Shown here: positions 16,212 through 27,382 of the stretch, in pieces | Numbering within the stretch: the stretch's first letter is position 1 | How the letters are laid out: each line of letters starts with the position of its first letter | DNA from: Williamwhitmania taraxaci | GTDB taxonomy: Bacteria > Bacteroidota > Bacteroidia > Bacteroidales > Williamwhitmaniaceae | Reading direction: 5' to 3' | Assembly: GCF_900096565.1 (NCBI RefSeq) | Contig: NZ_FMYP01000023.1 | Span: 1-49,418, forward strand | DNA length: 49,418 bases | Notes under the pieces: model-generated | Told to the model about the DNA's origin: nothing | The model's input: the letters and a program-made list of their open reading frames with translations, nothing else | The model's database searches: none | Made by a program: the position numbers and the translations under genes

Positions 16212-17507
16212 ATGCTGGTTTACCTTGATGAAATATCTCCCCGGACTACCTACACCCTCGATTTGGTGTTTAGGCAGTGGTTAGGGATAGAGTATAAGGT
16301 TACTGCCTGTAAATTTCAGTTTGAAGACTCCCTCGAGAGTAAGTTCTGTTATGCCGAGGAGTTGGTAGGCGGTGACCTGTGGATTAAGCCATCCGGGTTT
16401 TTAAAGCGCAATGATATTCTCCATATTGATGTTGCTGCTACGGGGGAAGGGCGCGATTTTGTCTGCTTTCCGCAGCAGGCGGGATTGCTTCCATTCGATA
16501 TCTTCGCTGCCGTCTTTTATATGGTTAGCCGCTACGAGGAGTATTTGCCGTTTACCCCCGATGTGCATGGGCGGTTTCCCTCCGCCGATTCATTCACGGT
16601 TAAGCACGGAATATACGAGATCCCAATTGTAGATATCTGGATGGCTCGGTTGGCTGCCGAAATAAAGGCGATTTATCCATACCTGGCCCTTAGGCAAACT
16701 CCAATACAGCCGTTAGTTCATATCGATGTCGACAATGCCTTTGCACATAAGGGGAAGGGTTTTGTTCGAACGACAGGAAAGATAGCCGCTGCAATTGTTC
16801 ACTTCCAGTTTAAGGAGGCTACAAAGATCGCAGCGGTTGCGTTGGGCTTTTTGCAGGATTCTTTTAATACTTACACTCAAATATCCAATGCGGTTTCAGC
16901 CGCAAAGGTGGAGCAGATGTGGTATTTTCACTTAGGCAATCTAACAAAGTTCGATCGCCCCGTTTCGTGGAAAAGCAGAGCAATTCGTGCTGCCATGGCC
17001 AATGTAGCCGAAAAAGGAACTGTTGGGATTCATCCATCCTATGAGGCTGGGCTTAACTTGGCTCTGCTGGAAGAGGAGGTGGGGCGGTTTGTTAAAATCA
17101 TGGGGCATCGGCCCGAGATTTCTCGATTCCATTTTCTGCGCTTTCGCTTCCCCGAATCGTTTCGGGTGTTGGTGGCGGTGGGGATCAATCACGATTATTC
17201 CATTGGGTTTTCCGATAGGGTGGGATATCGTGCTGGCACCTCAAGGCCATTCCCTTTCTTCGATGTGCAAAACAACTGTGCTGAGACCCTCGTTTTGCAT
17301 CCGTTTGTAATGATGGATTCGGCGCTGAACTACCAGCTGCGCTATACTCCGGCGTTATCCGTTGAAAAGTTTTCGACCCTTTATAGCAACCAACAAAACA
17401 CTGGTGGGGAGTTTGGTGTTGTTTTCCATAACGAGATCGTTTCCGGTGTGGCTCCTTGGTTGGGATGGGATAGCTATTTTTACTCCATAATGCAGTTGAA
17501 GTTGTAG
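16212..17507 (+). CDS. Polysaccharide deacetylase-like protein
   Basis: A 431-aa protein of the polysaccharide-deacetylase-like family common in Bacteroidota. It has an N-terminal ~130-residue domain containing LLPFDIFAAVFYMVSRYEEY and then a barrel beginning VHIDVDNAFAHKGKG, where the Asp residues take the place of the metal-binding motif 1. Later segments IGIHPSYEA-like (VGIHPSYEAGLN) and DYSIGFSDRVGYRAGTSRPF fit the substrate-side motifs of the family. No signal peptide is seen, so it may act on an intracellular or membrane-associated glycan precursor. The stop is 3 bp before the next gene, so the two are cotranscribed. The exact substrate is unknown. Confidence 0.75.
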   Translation: MLVYLDEISPRTTYTLDLVFRQWLGIEYKVTACKFQFEDSLESKFCYAEELVGGDLWIKPSGFLKRNDILHIDVAATGEGRDFVCFPQQAGLLPFDIFAAVFYMVSRYEEYLPFTPDVHGRFPSADSFTVKHGIYEIPIVDIWMARLAAEIKAIYPYLALRQTPIQPLVHIDVDNAFAHKGKGFVRTTGKIAAAIVHFQFKEATKIAAVALGFLQDSFNTYTQISNAVSAAKVEQMWYFHLGNLTKFDRPVSWKSRAIRAAMANVAEKGTVGIHPSYEAGLNLALLEEEVGRFVKIMGHRPEISRFHFLRFRFPESFRVLVAVGINHDYSIGFSDRVGYRAGTSRPFPFFDVQNNCAETLVLHPFVMMDSALNYQLRYTPALSVEKFSTLYSNQQNTGGEFGVVFHNEIVSGVAPWLGWDSYFYSIMQLKL

Positions 17508-17510
17508 CAA

Positions 17511-18443
17511 ATGAACGTCACCTATATTCGCCATGCACAGATTGATCGAAAGCGTTGGGATGCTTGCATTACCCATTCGGTGAATGGTATGGCCTATGGT
17601 TATACCTGGTATTTGGACGTTGTATGCGAGGGCTGGGATGGTTTAGTTATGGACAACTACAGCGCTGTGATGCCGCTGACTCATGGTAAGAAGGTTGGGA
17701 TTGGTTATCTATATCAACCTTTCTTTACCCAACAACTTGGGTTTTTTTCAACAGTGATTCCCTCCTCTAAACTTGTGCAAATGTTTCTTGGGGCGATTCC
17801 TTCCAAGTATCGAATGGTTGACATCTCCTTAAATACCTATGTTAATCCAAAGTCTGTTGTAGGATTCGAGATGGATAGGCGGCAGACCTATCAGGTCGAT
17901 TTGGTGCAGCCCTACACGAAACTCTACCAGAAATACTCAAAGAATACTCAGCGGAACTTGGCAAAGGCAATTGCCCTTGGTGTTTCGGTGGTAAAAGGGG
18001 TCGATATTGCTACCTTTTTGGCATTTACCCATGCACACTTGAAGGCCGATTTGTCCGAGCGGGCCAATTCGATTATGGATAGACTTGCACGGCAGTTGGT
18101 CTCCAGCGGTCATGGTGTGATTATGGGGGCTTACTCCAATACCAATACTCTGTGTGCCGCCGCTCTATTTCTTAATACTCATGCCAAAAGCATATACCTA
18201 CTTGCCTCCTCAAGCGATGAGGGAATTGAGAATAGAGGAATGTTTCTGCTTATTGATACCTACATCAACGAATACTCAGAGCGACCGCTGGTGCTCGATT
18301 TTGAGGGTTCAATGATTCCTGGGGTAGCAAAGTTTTACGCAGGATTTGGGGCGCAACCAACCGGTTACCCACACATTTTTCGCCAAAAATTACCACTACT
18401 GTTACGCTGGGCCTTAAGCCTTAAGCGGAGGTTATTCCATTAG
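17511..18443 (+). CDS. Acyltransferase-like protein (GNAT/FemAB-like fold)
   Basis: A 310-aa protein, starting MNVTYIRHAQIDRKRWDACI, with features of FemAB/GNAT-type acyltransferases. It has a Trp/Tyr-rich N-terminal half (YGYTWYLDVVC), a YSKNTQRNLAKA basic helix as in FemAB-like enzymes, and a C-terminal LLIDTYINEY...LDFEGSMIPGVAKFYAGFGA that resembles the family's closing motif. It follows the deacetylase-like gene by 3 bp. A joint role in modifying an envelope glycan or peptide is plausible but inferred. Its last 12 bp overlap the end of the convergent ftsE-type gene. No known member was identified with certainty. Confidence 0.6.
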   Translation: MNVTYIRHAQIDRKRWDACITHSVNGMAYGYTWYLDVVCEGWDGLVMDNYSAVMPLTHGKKVGIGYLYQPFFTQQLGFFSTVIPSSKLVQMFLGAIPSKYRMVDISLNTYVNPKSVVGFEMDRRQTYQVDLVQPYTKLYQKYSKNTQRNLAKAIALGVSVVKGVDIATFLAFTHAHLKADLSERANSIMDRLARQLVSSGHGVIMGAYSNTNTLCAAALFLNTHAKSIYLLASSSDEGIENRGMFLLIDTYINEYSERPLVLDFEGSMIPGVAKFYAGFGAQPTGYPHIFRQKLPLLLRWALSLKRRLFH

Positions 18444-19142
18444 GCTCTCGAAATCAATCTCGGCGGCAGCAACGCTTTCGCAGAGTTGCCCTTTTTCACA
18501 TTTGATGGTTCGTGCAGGGAATTTTTTGAGAAGGCCATAGTTGTGGGTTGCCATAATCACGGCTCTGCCGCTCTTACTGATCTCCACCAGCAACTTCATT
18601 ATATCGTCGGAAGTTTCAGGATCAAGGTTTCCCGTAGGTTCGTCGGCTAGTATTATCTCGGGGTTATTCAAAAGTGCTCGGGCTATAACCACCCGTTGCT
18701 GCTCTCCACCCGAGAGCTGGTGAGGGAGTTTGTAGTCTTTATATTGCAGTCCTACCTTTTCCAGCACATCGCTAATGCGCTGCTTAATCTCGGCTTTATT
18801 CTTCCATCCGGTAGCCTTAAGCACAAAAAGCAGGTTGTCGTACACGGATCGATCCGAGAGTAGTTGAAAATCTTGGAATACGATTCCCATCTTACGACGC
18901 AACAGCGGAATTTGCTTGCGTTTGATTTTCACAAGATCGAATCCGGCCACTACGCCGGTGCCTTCCTTCAGCGGCAATTCCGCATTTATCGTTTTTACTA
19001 AACTCGATTTGCCGCTTCCGACCTTACCGATTAGGTATATAAACTCGCCTTTATCTACTGCAAGATTCACCCCCGAAAGCACGAGGTTTTCGTTTTGAAA
19101 GATGTTGGCACTCTTAATTTCGATAATTGTGTCTAGCGACAT
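18432..19142 (-). CDS. ftsE: FtsE-type ABC transporter ATPase
   Basis: This 236-aa ATPase has Walker A GKVGSGKS (residues 39-46), a Q-loop FQDFQLL, signature [16 protein letters not shown] and Walker [13 protein letters not shown]. The [17 protein letters not shown] stretch resembles FtsE. FtsE with the membrane protein FtsX controls cell-wall hydrolases at division. No ftsX is adjacent in this window; in Bacteroidota the two genes can be apart. The gene is convergent with, and overlaps by 12 bp, the acyltransferase-like gene. A LolD-type lipoprotein-export ATPase is the main alternative. Confidence 0.8.
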   Translation of the reverse strand: MSLDTIIEIKSANIFQNENLVLSGVNLAVDKGEFIYLIGKVGSGKSSLVKTINAELPLKEGTGVVAGFDLVKIKRKQIPLLRRKMGIVFQDFQLLSDRSVYDNLLFVLKATGWKNKAEIKQRISDVLEKVGLQYKDYKLPHQLSGGEQQRVVIARALLNNPEIILADEPTGNLDPETSDDIMKLLVEISKSGRAVIMATHNYGLLKKFPARTIKCEKGQLCESVAAAEIDFESLME

Positions 19143-19186
19143 AAGCGTTTTTCTGTTGATGATAGTTCCTTATTAAAGGAGATTGC

Positions 19187-19194
19187 TACTTTTG
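19187..19194 (+). promoter_or_regulatory. -7 promoter box candidate for the TPR/barrel genes
   Basis: The box reads TACTTTTG (matches TAnnTTTG), 113 bp before the ATG at 19308. A second, weaker box TACTTTTA lies at 19271-19278, closer to the start. Either could serve. Confidence 0.4.
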
Positions 19195-19307
19195 TTGAGC
19201 TAAAATTAGAAATAAAAATTGCATCCGTGAGTTATTAAGAGAAAAAGGATGATTGTTTCTTTCATTTTGCTACTTTTAAACTCAATTGCATAAAAAACTA
19301 ATTCTAT

Positions 19308-22300
19308 ATGGCCATCAGGAAGAAGATTGTTTTCTTGTTTATGCTCTTGCTTGCCGGTTCGGCTACTTTTGGACAGCAAACGGCTAGTTATACCCATCCC
19401 GATAAGTTATACAATCGGGCATTGGAACTATTCAACAAGGATAAATATGCTGCTGCTCAGAAGCAGTTCATCTTGTCATCGAAAGAGTATGCCGGTGAAA
19501 ATACGCAGAAACTTGCTCTTTCGGAGTTTTACAAGGCCCTATGTGCGGTAAGGCTCTTTAATGACGATGCCGAGTTTTTAATCACCTCCTTCATTACCAA
19601 CTTTCCCGAGAATCAAAAGGTAAATGAGGCTTACTTTGAACTGGCTAAGCTGCGCTATCGCCAAGAACGCTATGCCGACGCCATCACTTGGTTCGATAAA
19701 GTTGATCATAATGGTCTAACCGAAGAGGATCGAGCTGAGTTTTTCTTTAAACTGGGTTACGCCTGCTTTTCTCTGAATAACTACGAGCGGGCCTCTAAGT
19801 CTTTCTTCGAGGTGAAGGATACCGACAATAAATTTAATTCGCCGGCAACTTACTACTACTCTCATATTGCCTACCTACAACAAAACTATGCTACTGCTTT
19901 AAAGGGTTTTGAACGTTTGAAGGACGATGAAGTTTTTGCCCCAATGGTGCCTTACTATATTGTTGAAATCTACTTTTTGCAGAAGAATTACAGCAAGGTG
20001 ATAGAATATGGCCCTGAGGTCTTGACTGGTGCCTCCGAAAAACGAGCACCTGGTGTGGCACGTTTTATTGGTGAATCCTATTACCGCAGCAAACAGTTTC
20101 CGGAAGCCTTGCCCTATCTCGAAAAGTTCCTAGCCGGGACTCAGAATCCCAGCCGCGACGACAGTTACCTTGTGGGGATAGTTTACTACAAGGCCGGCGA
20201 TTTTGCTAAAGCCGCTCCTTTGCTCGAGAAGGCCACCGCTGGCGAAGACACACTAAGCCAAAATGCGGCCTACCATCTTGCCGATTGCTATGTAAAACTA
20301 GGCGATAAAAGCAAAGCGCGTGCGGCCTTTTCGCTTGCAGCCAAGAATAACTTCGATCCTGCAATTCGCGAGGATGCGCTCTTCAACTTTGCAAAGATCA
20401 CCTACGATCTTTTTTACTCGCCATTCAACGAGGCTATCGATGCGCTGAATACATACATAAAGGAGTATCCAAATACGCCCCGCACCGATGAGGCTTATCG
20501 TTACCTTGCCATTGCCTATACCAACACCAAGAACTACACTGGTGCATTAGATGCAGTGCTGAAAATTGTAAAACGGGATGCCACCATAAATGAAGCCATT
20601 CAGAAAGTGGCTTACTTTAGAGGTCTTGAACTCTTTCAGAATTTGAACTTTAGCGAGGCTATAGCGAAATTCTCCATATCGCTCGAGAATCAATCCTACA
20701 ACAAAACATTGGCTGCCCAAGCGCTCTATTGGCGAGGTGAGGCATACTACCGACTTGGCGATTATGTTAACGCCTCTTCCGACTATAGCCAGTTTGTACT
20801 CAGCCCTGGATCATTTTCGCTTCCAGAGTTCAATCAGGCTCATTACGGCATGGGCTACGCATGTTTCAAGTTGAAAGACTATGAGAATGCCATTGTTTGG
20901 TTTCGGAAATACTTAGCCTTTGCAGTTAAGGCAAAAGATCGGTTTATGGGAGATGCCTATAACCGTACCGGTGACTCTTACTTTATGCTTCGCCGCTTCT
21001 GGTTGGGAATCGATTACTACGACAAATCGCTAGAAACGGGATTGTATGACCCGGACTATGCTCTCTTTCAACGTGGCTTCTCACTTGGTTTGCTCGACCG
21101 ACCAGAAAAGAAGCGGGAGTCGCTCATTTCTTTGGTTGATAAGTTTCCTTTATCACCCTATGTGGATGATGCCCTGTATGAGTTGGGCCGAACCAGCAAC
21201 ATGCTTCAGGATAAGGTTGCCGCTCAAAAATACTATTCAAAACTAATTGTAGAATATCCTGGTAGCAGTTACTATGTAAAGGCGCTTGTGGAAATGGGGC
21301 TGCTGAGCTATAATAGCGATGATGATGCAAAGGCGTTGGAATACTATCAGCGGGTTGTTGAGGAGTATCCTGGGTCGCCCGAGGCAAAGAACGCATTGCT
21401 AGGAATTAAAAATATATATGTCGATCGCAACCAAACGGATGCATACTTTGCATATACCAATAAACTTGGTGCATTCGCAGTTGTTGGACAAGCCGAGCGG
21501 GACTCGTTAACTTATTTAGGTGCCGAAAAAGTTTATATGAGTGGCGATTGCGAGAAATCTACTGCTAGTCTCAATAAGTATTTGGATGAATTTCCCAATG
21601 GAGGATTTGTAATAAACGCCAATTTCTATCTCGGCGATTGTGCAATGCGCAGCTCAGACTATGTGAAGGCCCTTGGTTACTTCTCGACAGTTGCCAGTAA
21701 ACCTCGTAGCCCTTTTTCGGAGCAAGCGTTACTTGGTGCTGGTTCAGTGTCGTTCGCCCTCGAAAAGTATACCGATGCGCTTAACTTTTATCAGCAACTC
21801 GAATCCCAAGCCGAATTGAAACAGAATTTACTCGAGGCGCGTGTTGGTATGTTGAGGAGTGCCGTTAAGTTACAGAAGAATGAGAATATTGTTGTAGCCG
21901 CCGATAAGCTGCTCGCCACCGAAAAAGTTACTGAAGAAATGGTGCGGGAAGCACGGTTTAATAAGGCACAAGCACTGATGGCGCTGAATCGACTCGATCA
22001 AGCTTTCGACCAGTTTTCGGCAGTAGCCGCGAGCGTTAAGAGTAAGGAAGGAGCCGAATCTAAATTCCATATGGCTGAAATTCTCTTTATGCAAGCCAAA
22101 TACGATAAGGCTGAGCAGGAAGTATTCTCCTTCGCTGAGAAAAATTCACCTCATCAATACTGGATGGCCAAGAGCTTTATTCTGCTTGCTCAGATCTACG
22201 TTCAAAAGAATGATCTTTTCCAAGCTAAGGCTACGCTTCAAAGTGTAATTGACGGCTATGCAAACAGTACCGATGGTATTATCGATACTGCTTCCGCAAT

Positions 22301-22382
22301 GCTGGTTGATTTGGTGAAACGCGAGAAACAATCGCTCGAACCATCCACTACGGAGTCGGATCAAATTAAGATGGGACAGTAA
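19308..22382 (+). CDS. Large secreted tetratricopeptide repeat protein
   Basis: The 1,024-aa protein has a signal peptide (KKIVFLFMLLLAGSATFG, cleavage near residue 23). Almost the whole remainder is tandem TPR helices, recognisable from repeated A-x3-F/Y and Y-x2-A-x6-P spacing such as YAAAQKQF, YADAITWF, YTGALDAV and YEQAL-like units. No catalytic motif is seen. It is a periplasmic or outer-membrane-facing scaffold. The next gene, 28 bp downstream, encodes an outer-membrane barrel, so the two may form one complex. The partner and role are unknown. Confidence 0.85.
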   Translation: MAIRKKIVFLFMLLLAGSATFGQQTASYTHPDKLYNRALELFNKDKYAAAQKQFILSSKEYAGENTQKLALSEFYKALCAVRLFNDDAEFLITSFITNFPENQKVNEAYFELAKLRYRQERYADAITWFDKVDHNGLTEEDRAEFFFKLGYACFSLNNYERASKSFFEVKDTDNKFNSPATYYYSHIAYLQQNYATALKGFERLKDDEVFAPMVPYYIVEIYFLQKNYSKVIEYGPEVLTGASEKRAPGVARFIGESYYRSKQFPEALPYLEKFLAGTQNPSRDDSYLVGIVYYKAGDFAKAAPLLEKATAGEDTLSQNAAYHLADCYVKLGDKSKARAAFSLAAKNNFDPAIREDALFNFAKITYDLFYSPFNEAIDALNTYIKEYPNTPRTDEAYRYLAIAYTNTKNYTGALDAVLKIVKRDATINEAIQKVAYFRGLELFQNLNFSEAIAKFSISLENQSYNKTLAAQALYWRGEAYYRLGDYVNASSDYSQFVLSPGSFSLPEFNQAHYGMGYACFKLKDYENAIVWFRKYLAFAVKAKDRFMGDAYNRTGDSYFMLRRFWLGIDYYDKSLETGLYDPDYALFQRGFSLGLLDRPEKKRESLISLVDKFPLSPYVDDALYELGRTSNMLQDKVAAQKYYSKLIVEYPGSSYYVKALVEMGLLSYNSDDDAKALEYYQRVVEEYPGSPEAKNALLGIKNIYVDRNQTDAYFAYTNKLGAFAVVGQAERDSLTYLGAEKVYMSGDCEKSTASLNKYLDEFPNGGFVINANFYLGDCAMRSSDYVKALGYFSTVASKPRSPFSEQALLGAGSVSFALEKYTDALNFYQQLESQAELKQNLLEARVGMLRSAVKLQKNENIVVAADKLLATEKVTEEMVREARFNKAQALMALNRLDQAFDQFSAVAASVKSKEGAESKFHMAEILFMQAKYDKAEQEVFSFAEKNSPHQYWMAKSFILLAQIYVQKNDLFQAKATLQSVIDGYANSTDGIIDTASAMLVDLVKREKQSLEPSTTESDQIKMGQ

Positions 22383-22410
22383 AAAACAATTAACGTTAAT
22401 TTGCAGAGGA

Positions 22411-24066
22411 ATGAAACGAATATATATAGCATCAATACTTTCCATCATGAGTTTTGCCTCTTTTGCCCAAGGCAATATTGATAAGGAAGTTCAGGTAGTT
22501 AGGGCGTATGATCCAGTGCTCTCCGACGCGTTTAAAATAAATTTACTTCCCTCAATTGCGGATACCGTAAAGTTGATGCCAAACCTATCTTACGCTATCT
22601 TCTCGAAGGTTACCAATACCCAATTTAAGGTTTCTCCAATGCCTGCTGCCAAATTAATTGGCGAGCCGGTTTCGGCCATCACGCCCTTCTTTGTGAAGTT
22701 GGGGTTGGGTTCCACTATGTCGCCCCTTCTAGAAGCGTATTACGGAAGCGTTCGCAAGTCCGATCTTAACTATGGTGCCTACGTTAGGCACTTCTCCTCG
22801 GCGGGCAGGATTAAGCTGGATAATGGAAGCAAGCGCAAGGTGATGCAATCGGAAAGCGCTCTTGGACTAAACGGCAAAAAGATATTGGGGAACTCTGCTT
22901 TTGAAGCAAGCATGGATTATAACCGAAATCGGGCTACCTTTTATGGCGTCGATCCTACTTTTGTGGGAAGCATCGAGAATGATTCTTTGAAGCAGGTCAC
23001 CAACAGGTTCGGGGTTGAATTAGGGTTGCACTCGCTCTATACCGATTCTACTCACTTAAATTACACGGGCAGGGTAGGATACACTTACTTTGGCGATAAG
23101 TTTTCCATGTCGGAGAATAATCTCGATATCTCTTTCTCCGGAAATCAGTTTTTCCAAACCGAACGCGTAGGTGGTGAAATACAAATCATGCATATTTCCA
23201 AGAGCAGTGAGTTGAGCAAGGAGCCAAACACCGTATTCAGGTTGGCTCCATGGATTGGCCTTTTTGGACCCGATTGGCGCGCAAAGGCAGGGGCTAACTT
23301 TGTTTCAAACAGTTGGGGTGGACAGAGTGATGTTTACATTTATCCCTTGGGTGAGATATCTTACGACGTAATCGGACACTACTTTATTCCCTATATCAAT
23401 ATTGGAGGCCATTTGGAGGTTAATAGTTACGAGAAAATTCTAAAGGAGAATCCATATGCTACGCCAGGATTAAACGTCCGAAATACGAACCATAAGTTTT
23501 CCTTTGAGGGTGGACTGAAAGGCAAGTTCTCCTCTTCTGTCTCGTTTAATGTGGCCGGTTCATTTTCGCTTTCCGATAGTCTTTACTTCTTTGTGAACAA
23601 TTTTGCAACCAACCCTAGCACTTTTGGGGTAGTTTACGATAATGCTCAGGTTACCCACTTCTGTGGTGAGCTTGTGGTAGGTGTTTCACATACATTTAGC
23701 CTTATCGGTCGTGGAGAGGTGACTCGCTATTCGCTTGACAAAATTTCCAAGCCATGGCAAAAACCATCTTGGGAGATTACCGTATCCTCACTATTCAACC
23801 TGAAGGATAAAATCTACATCAAGGCTTCGTTGGTGGGTGTGGGTGAGCGATTTGCTTATGCCGGCGATGGCGGTGTTCCTGGAGATGTAACTTCGGTTAA
23901 GTTGGATCCGATTCTCGATCTCAGTTTGGGTCTTGAGTATAGGATTACAAAGGATTTTACAGTGTATACCGATTTTAACAATATAGCGGGTGGAAGTTAC
24001 TACCAATGGTATCGCTACTCCACATATGGGTTTAATGCCTTAGCAGGTATTACGCTCTCTTTTTAG
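22411..24066 (+). CDS. Outer-membrane beta-barrel protein, partner of the TPR protein
   Basis: A 551-aa protein with a signal peptide (YIASILSIMSFASFA, cut after AQG). A short N-terminal segment, EVQVVRAYDPVLSDAFKINL, recalls a plug-like or TonB-box-like tether. The rest is strand-rich with alternating aromatics, ending LNALAGITLSF with a terminal Phe, the usual C-terminal barrel signature. An AGAGGA SD-like sequence precedes the ATG. It is smaller than a full TonB-dependent transporter, so I call it only a TonB-receptor-like barrel. It is cotranscribed with the large TPR protein. Confidence 0.75.
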   Translation: MKRIYIASILSIMSFASFAQGNIDKEVQVVRAYDPVLSDAFKINLLPSIADTVKLMPNLSYAIFSKVTNTQFKVSPMPAAKLIGEPVSAITPFFVKLGLGSTMSPLLEAYYGSVRKSDLNYGAYVRHFSSAGRIKLDNGSKRKVMQSESALGLNGKKILGNSAFEASMDYNRNRATFYGVDPTFVGSIENDSLKQVTNRFGVELGLHSLYTDSTHLNYTGRVGYTYFGDKFSMSENNLDISFSGNQFFQTERVGGEIQIMHISKSSELSKEPNTVFRLAPWIGLFGPDWRAKAGANFVSNSWGGQSDVYIYPLGEISYDVIGHYFIPYINIGGHLEVNSYEKILKENPYATPGLNVRNTNHKFSFEGGLKGKFSSSVSFNVAGSFSLSDSLYFFVNNFATNPSTFGVVYDNAQVTHFCGELVVGVSHTFSLIGRGEVTRYSLDKISKPWQKPSWEITVSSLFNLKDKIYIKASLVGVGERFAYAGDGGVPGDVTSVKLDPILDLSLGLEYRITKDFTVYTDFNNIAGGSYYQWYRYSTYGFNALAGITLSF

Positions 24067-24133
24067 TTCGCTTTCTGTTGATAAGTTTCCACACACTGTT
24101 GTATAACTCTTCTGCTGATAGCGAATATTTTGC

Positions 24134-24141
24134 TATCTTTG
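24134..24141 (+). promoter_or_regulatory. -7 promoter box for gyrB
   Basis: The box reads TATCTTTG, a full match to TAnnTTTG, 75 bp before the gyrB ATG at 24217. Confidence 0.5.
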
Positions 24142-24192
24142 AGGGTTGTATTGAAAAATTAGTTGTTGGTTATTAGCCCATTGATTTTATGA

Positions 24193-26214
<2,022 letters not shown>

Positions 26215-26227
26215 GATGTAATGATAT

Positions 26228-27376
26228 TCAATTAAAGAAGGGCGATTCAGTTGAATCGCCCTTCTTTAATTTTCTTCTGGCGTAATTCATTTTTCCAAAA
26301 AAGTAAAGGGCTGTTTCTGTCTGCCTGCCACTCGGGTCATATGCACGCCAAATTCCGTGCGGCTTCGTATTGATGTAATCTCCTGCTGTTTCTAACTTTC
26401 CATCTGTATTAAATGTGAGCCAATGACCATTCTCTGCCCCATTAATAAAGTAACCTTCGGATTTGGAATGCCCATTTTGGTTATAAACAATCCATAAGCC
26501 CGCGTATTTTCCTTCAATAAAATCGCCCTTTGAAAAAATACTTCCAGTGGAATAGAATGCTTGCCAGCAACCTGTCTTAATCCCTTTCCTGTAATTTCCA
26601 ATTTCTTTTATCAGTCCTGATGCATAGAATTCTGTGAATAATCCATCTAGTTCGCCCGCTGAGTAGTGTGATAATTCTTGGATGTTTCCGTTTTCTAAAT
26701 AGCTTGAGAGTTCACCCTCAATTTGACCCACAACCATAAGGCTCTTTCGTTTAAGCCCCCCCGACAAGTAGTAGGTGTAGAGCGTGTCGGTCCAACTCCC
26801 ATTCTTTTTTTTGCCAATTTCCCTCTTTTCCCCGGTGGGATAGTTCGACATGTAGTTCCCCTCCTCAATGCCATTGATCATTTCTCTGTCAATTAGAAGA
26901 ACACCCTTGTCGTCGAAATCGAGTTGACGGCCCGATTGTAGGCCACTTTTGTATTCGTTTTCGTGCTGTTTTATGCCATTTTCGCGGTAGGTTATTATGA
27001 CTCCGTTCGGTAAATCAGTAGAGTAGTTGCCAGTTTGAAGTAACAGTTTGTTCGGGCCATATATCCTGAATGGTCCATCTTTTTTATTTTTATTAAACGA
27101 CCATACTGCTTTAATTTCGCCATTATCATAAAAGGTTTCCCATGTTCCGGTGAGCATATTGTCTGTATACTGGCCACACTGCATCTTTATCCCATTTTCA
27201 AAGAAGTAGCAGTATCTTCCAGATTTTAGGGTGTCGGTGCCAACAACTTTTATCTCGTAATGCTCCTTCATGTTTCCAGAAGGGTAGTATGTTTTCTTTC
27301 TCTGCTGACCGGAGGCCAGATGTGTAAAAAAAACTCCCCCAATAAGGAGGAGTATGGGTTTTGTTAAATATGCCAT
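26228..27376 (-). CDS. Secreted YwqK/MORN-like repeat protein
   Basis: A 382-aa protein with a signal peptide (PILLLIGGVFFTHLASG). The body is a series of ~23-residue MORN/YwqK-type repeats of the form YYPNGxxKxxGxYxxGKxxGxW, for example YFENGIKMQCGQYTDN, YYLSGGLKRKSL and YENGNIQEL-like units. Annotation pipelines often label these antitoxin YwqK, but nothing here supports a toxin partner. The gene converges on gyrB. Its last codons and stop are formed inside the arms of the gyrB terminator hairpin. It starts 6 bp after the PapD-like gene, so they are likely cotranscribed. Confidence 0.8.
   Translation of the reverse strand: MAYLTKPILLLIGGVFFTHLASGQQRKKTYYPSGNMKEHYEIKVVGTDTLKSGRYCYFFENGIKMQCGQYTDNMLTGTWETFYDNGEIKAVWSFNKNKKDGPFRIYGPNKLLLQTGNYSTDLPNGVIITYRENGIKQHENEYKSGLQSGRQLDFDDKGVLLIDREMINGIEEGNYMSNYPTGEKREIGKKKNGSWTDTLYTYYLSGGLKRKSLMVVGQIEGELSSYLENGNIQELSHYSAGELDGLFTEFYASGLIKEIGNYRKGIKTGCWQAFYSTGSIFSKGDFIEGKYAGLWIVYNQNGHSKSEGYFINGAENGHWLTFNTDGKLETAGDYINTKPHGIWRAYDPSGRQTETALYFFGKMNYARRKLKKGDSTESPFFN
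26230..26271. terminator. Bidirectional terminator of gyrB, inside the end of the convergent gene
   Basis: There are perfect 20-bp arms (26230-26249 and 26252-26271) with a GT loop at 26250-26251. The A-rich flank at one end and the T-rich one at the other fit Rho-independent termination in both directions. The stop codon of the YwqK-like gene (26228-26230) and about its last 13 codons lie in this hairpin. Confidence 0.85.
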
Positions 27377-27382
27377 AGTCTT

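Noticed and set aside
26228-27376. YwqK antitoxin of a toxin-antitoxin pair
   Set aside because: It has a signal peptide and MORN-type repeats; no toxin-like gene is adjacent.
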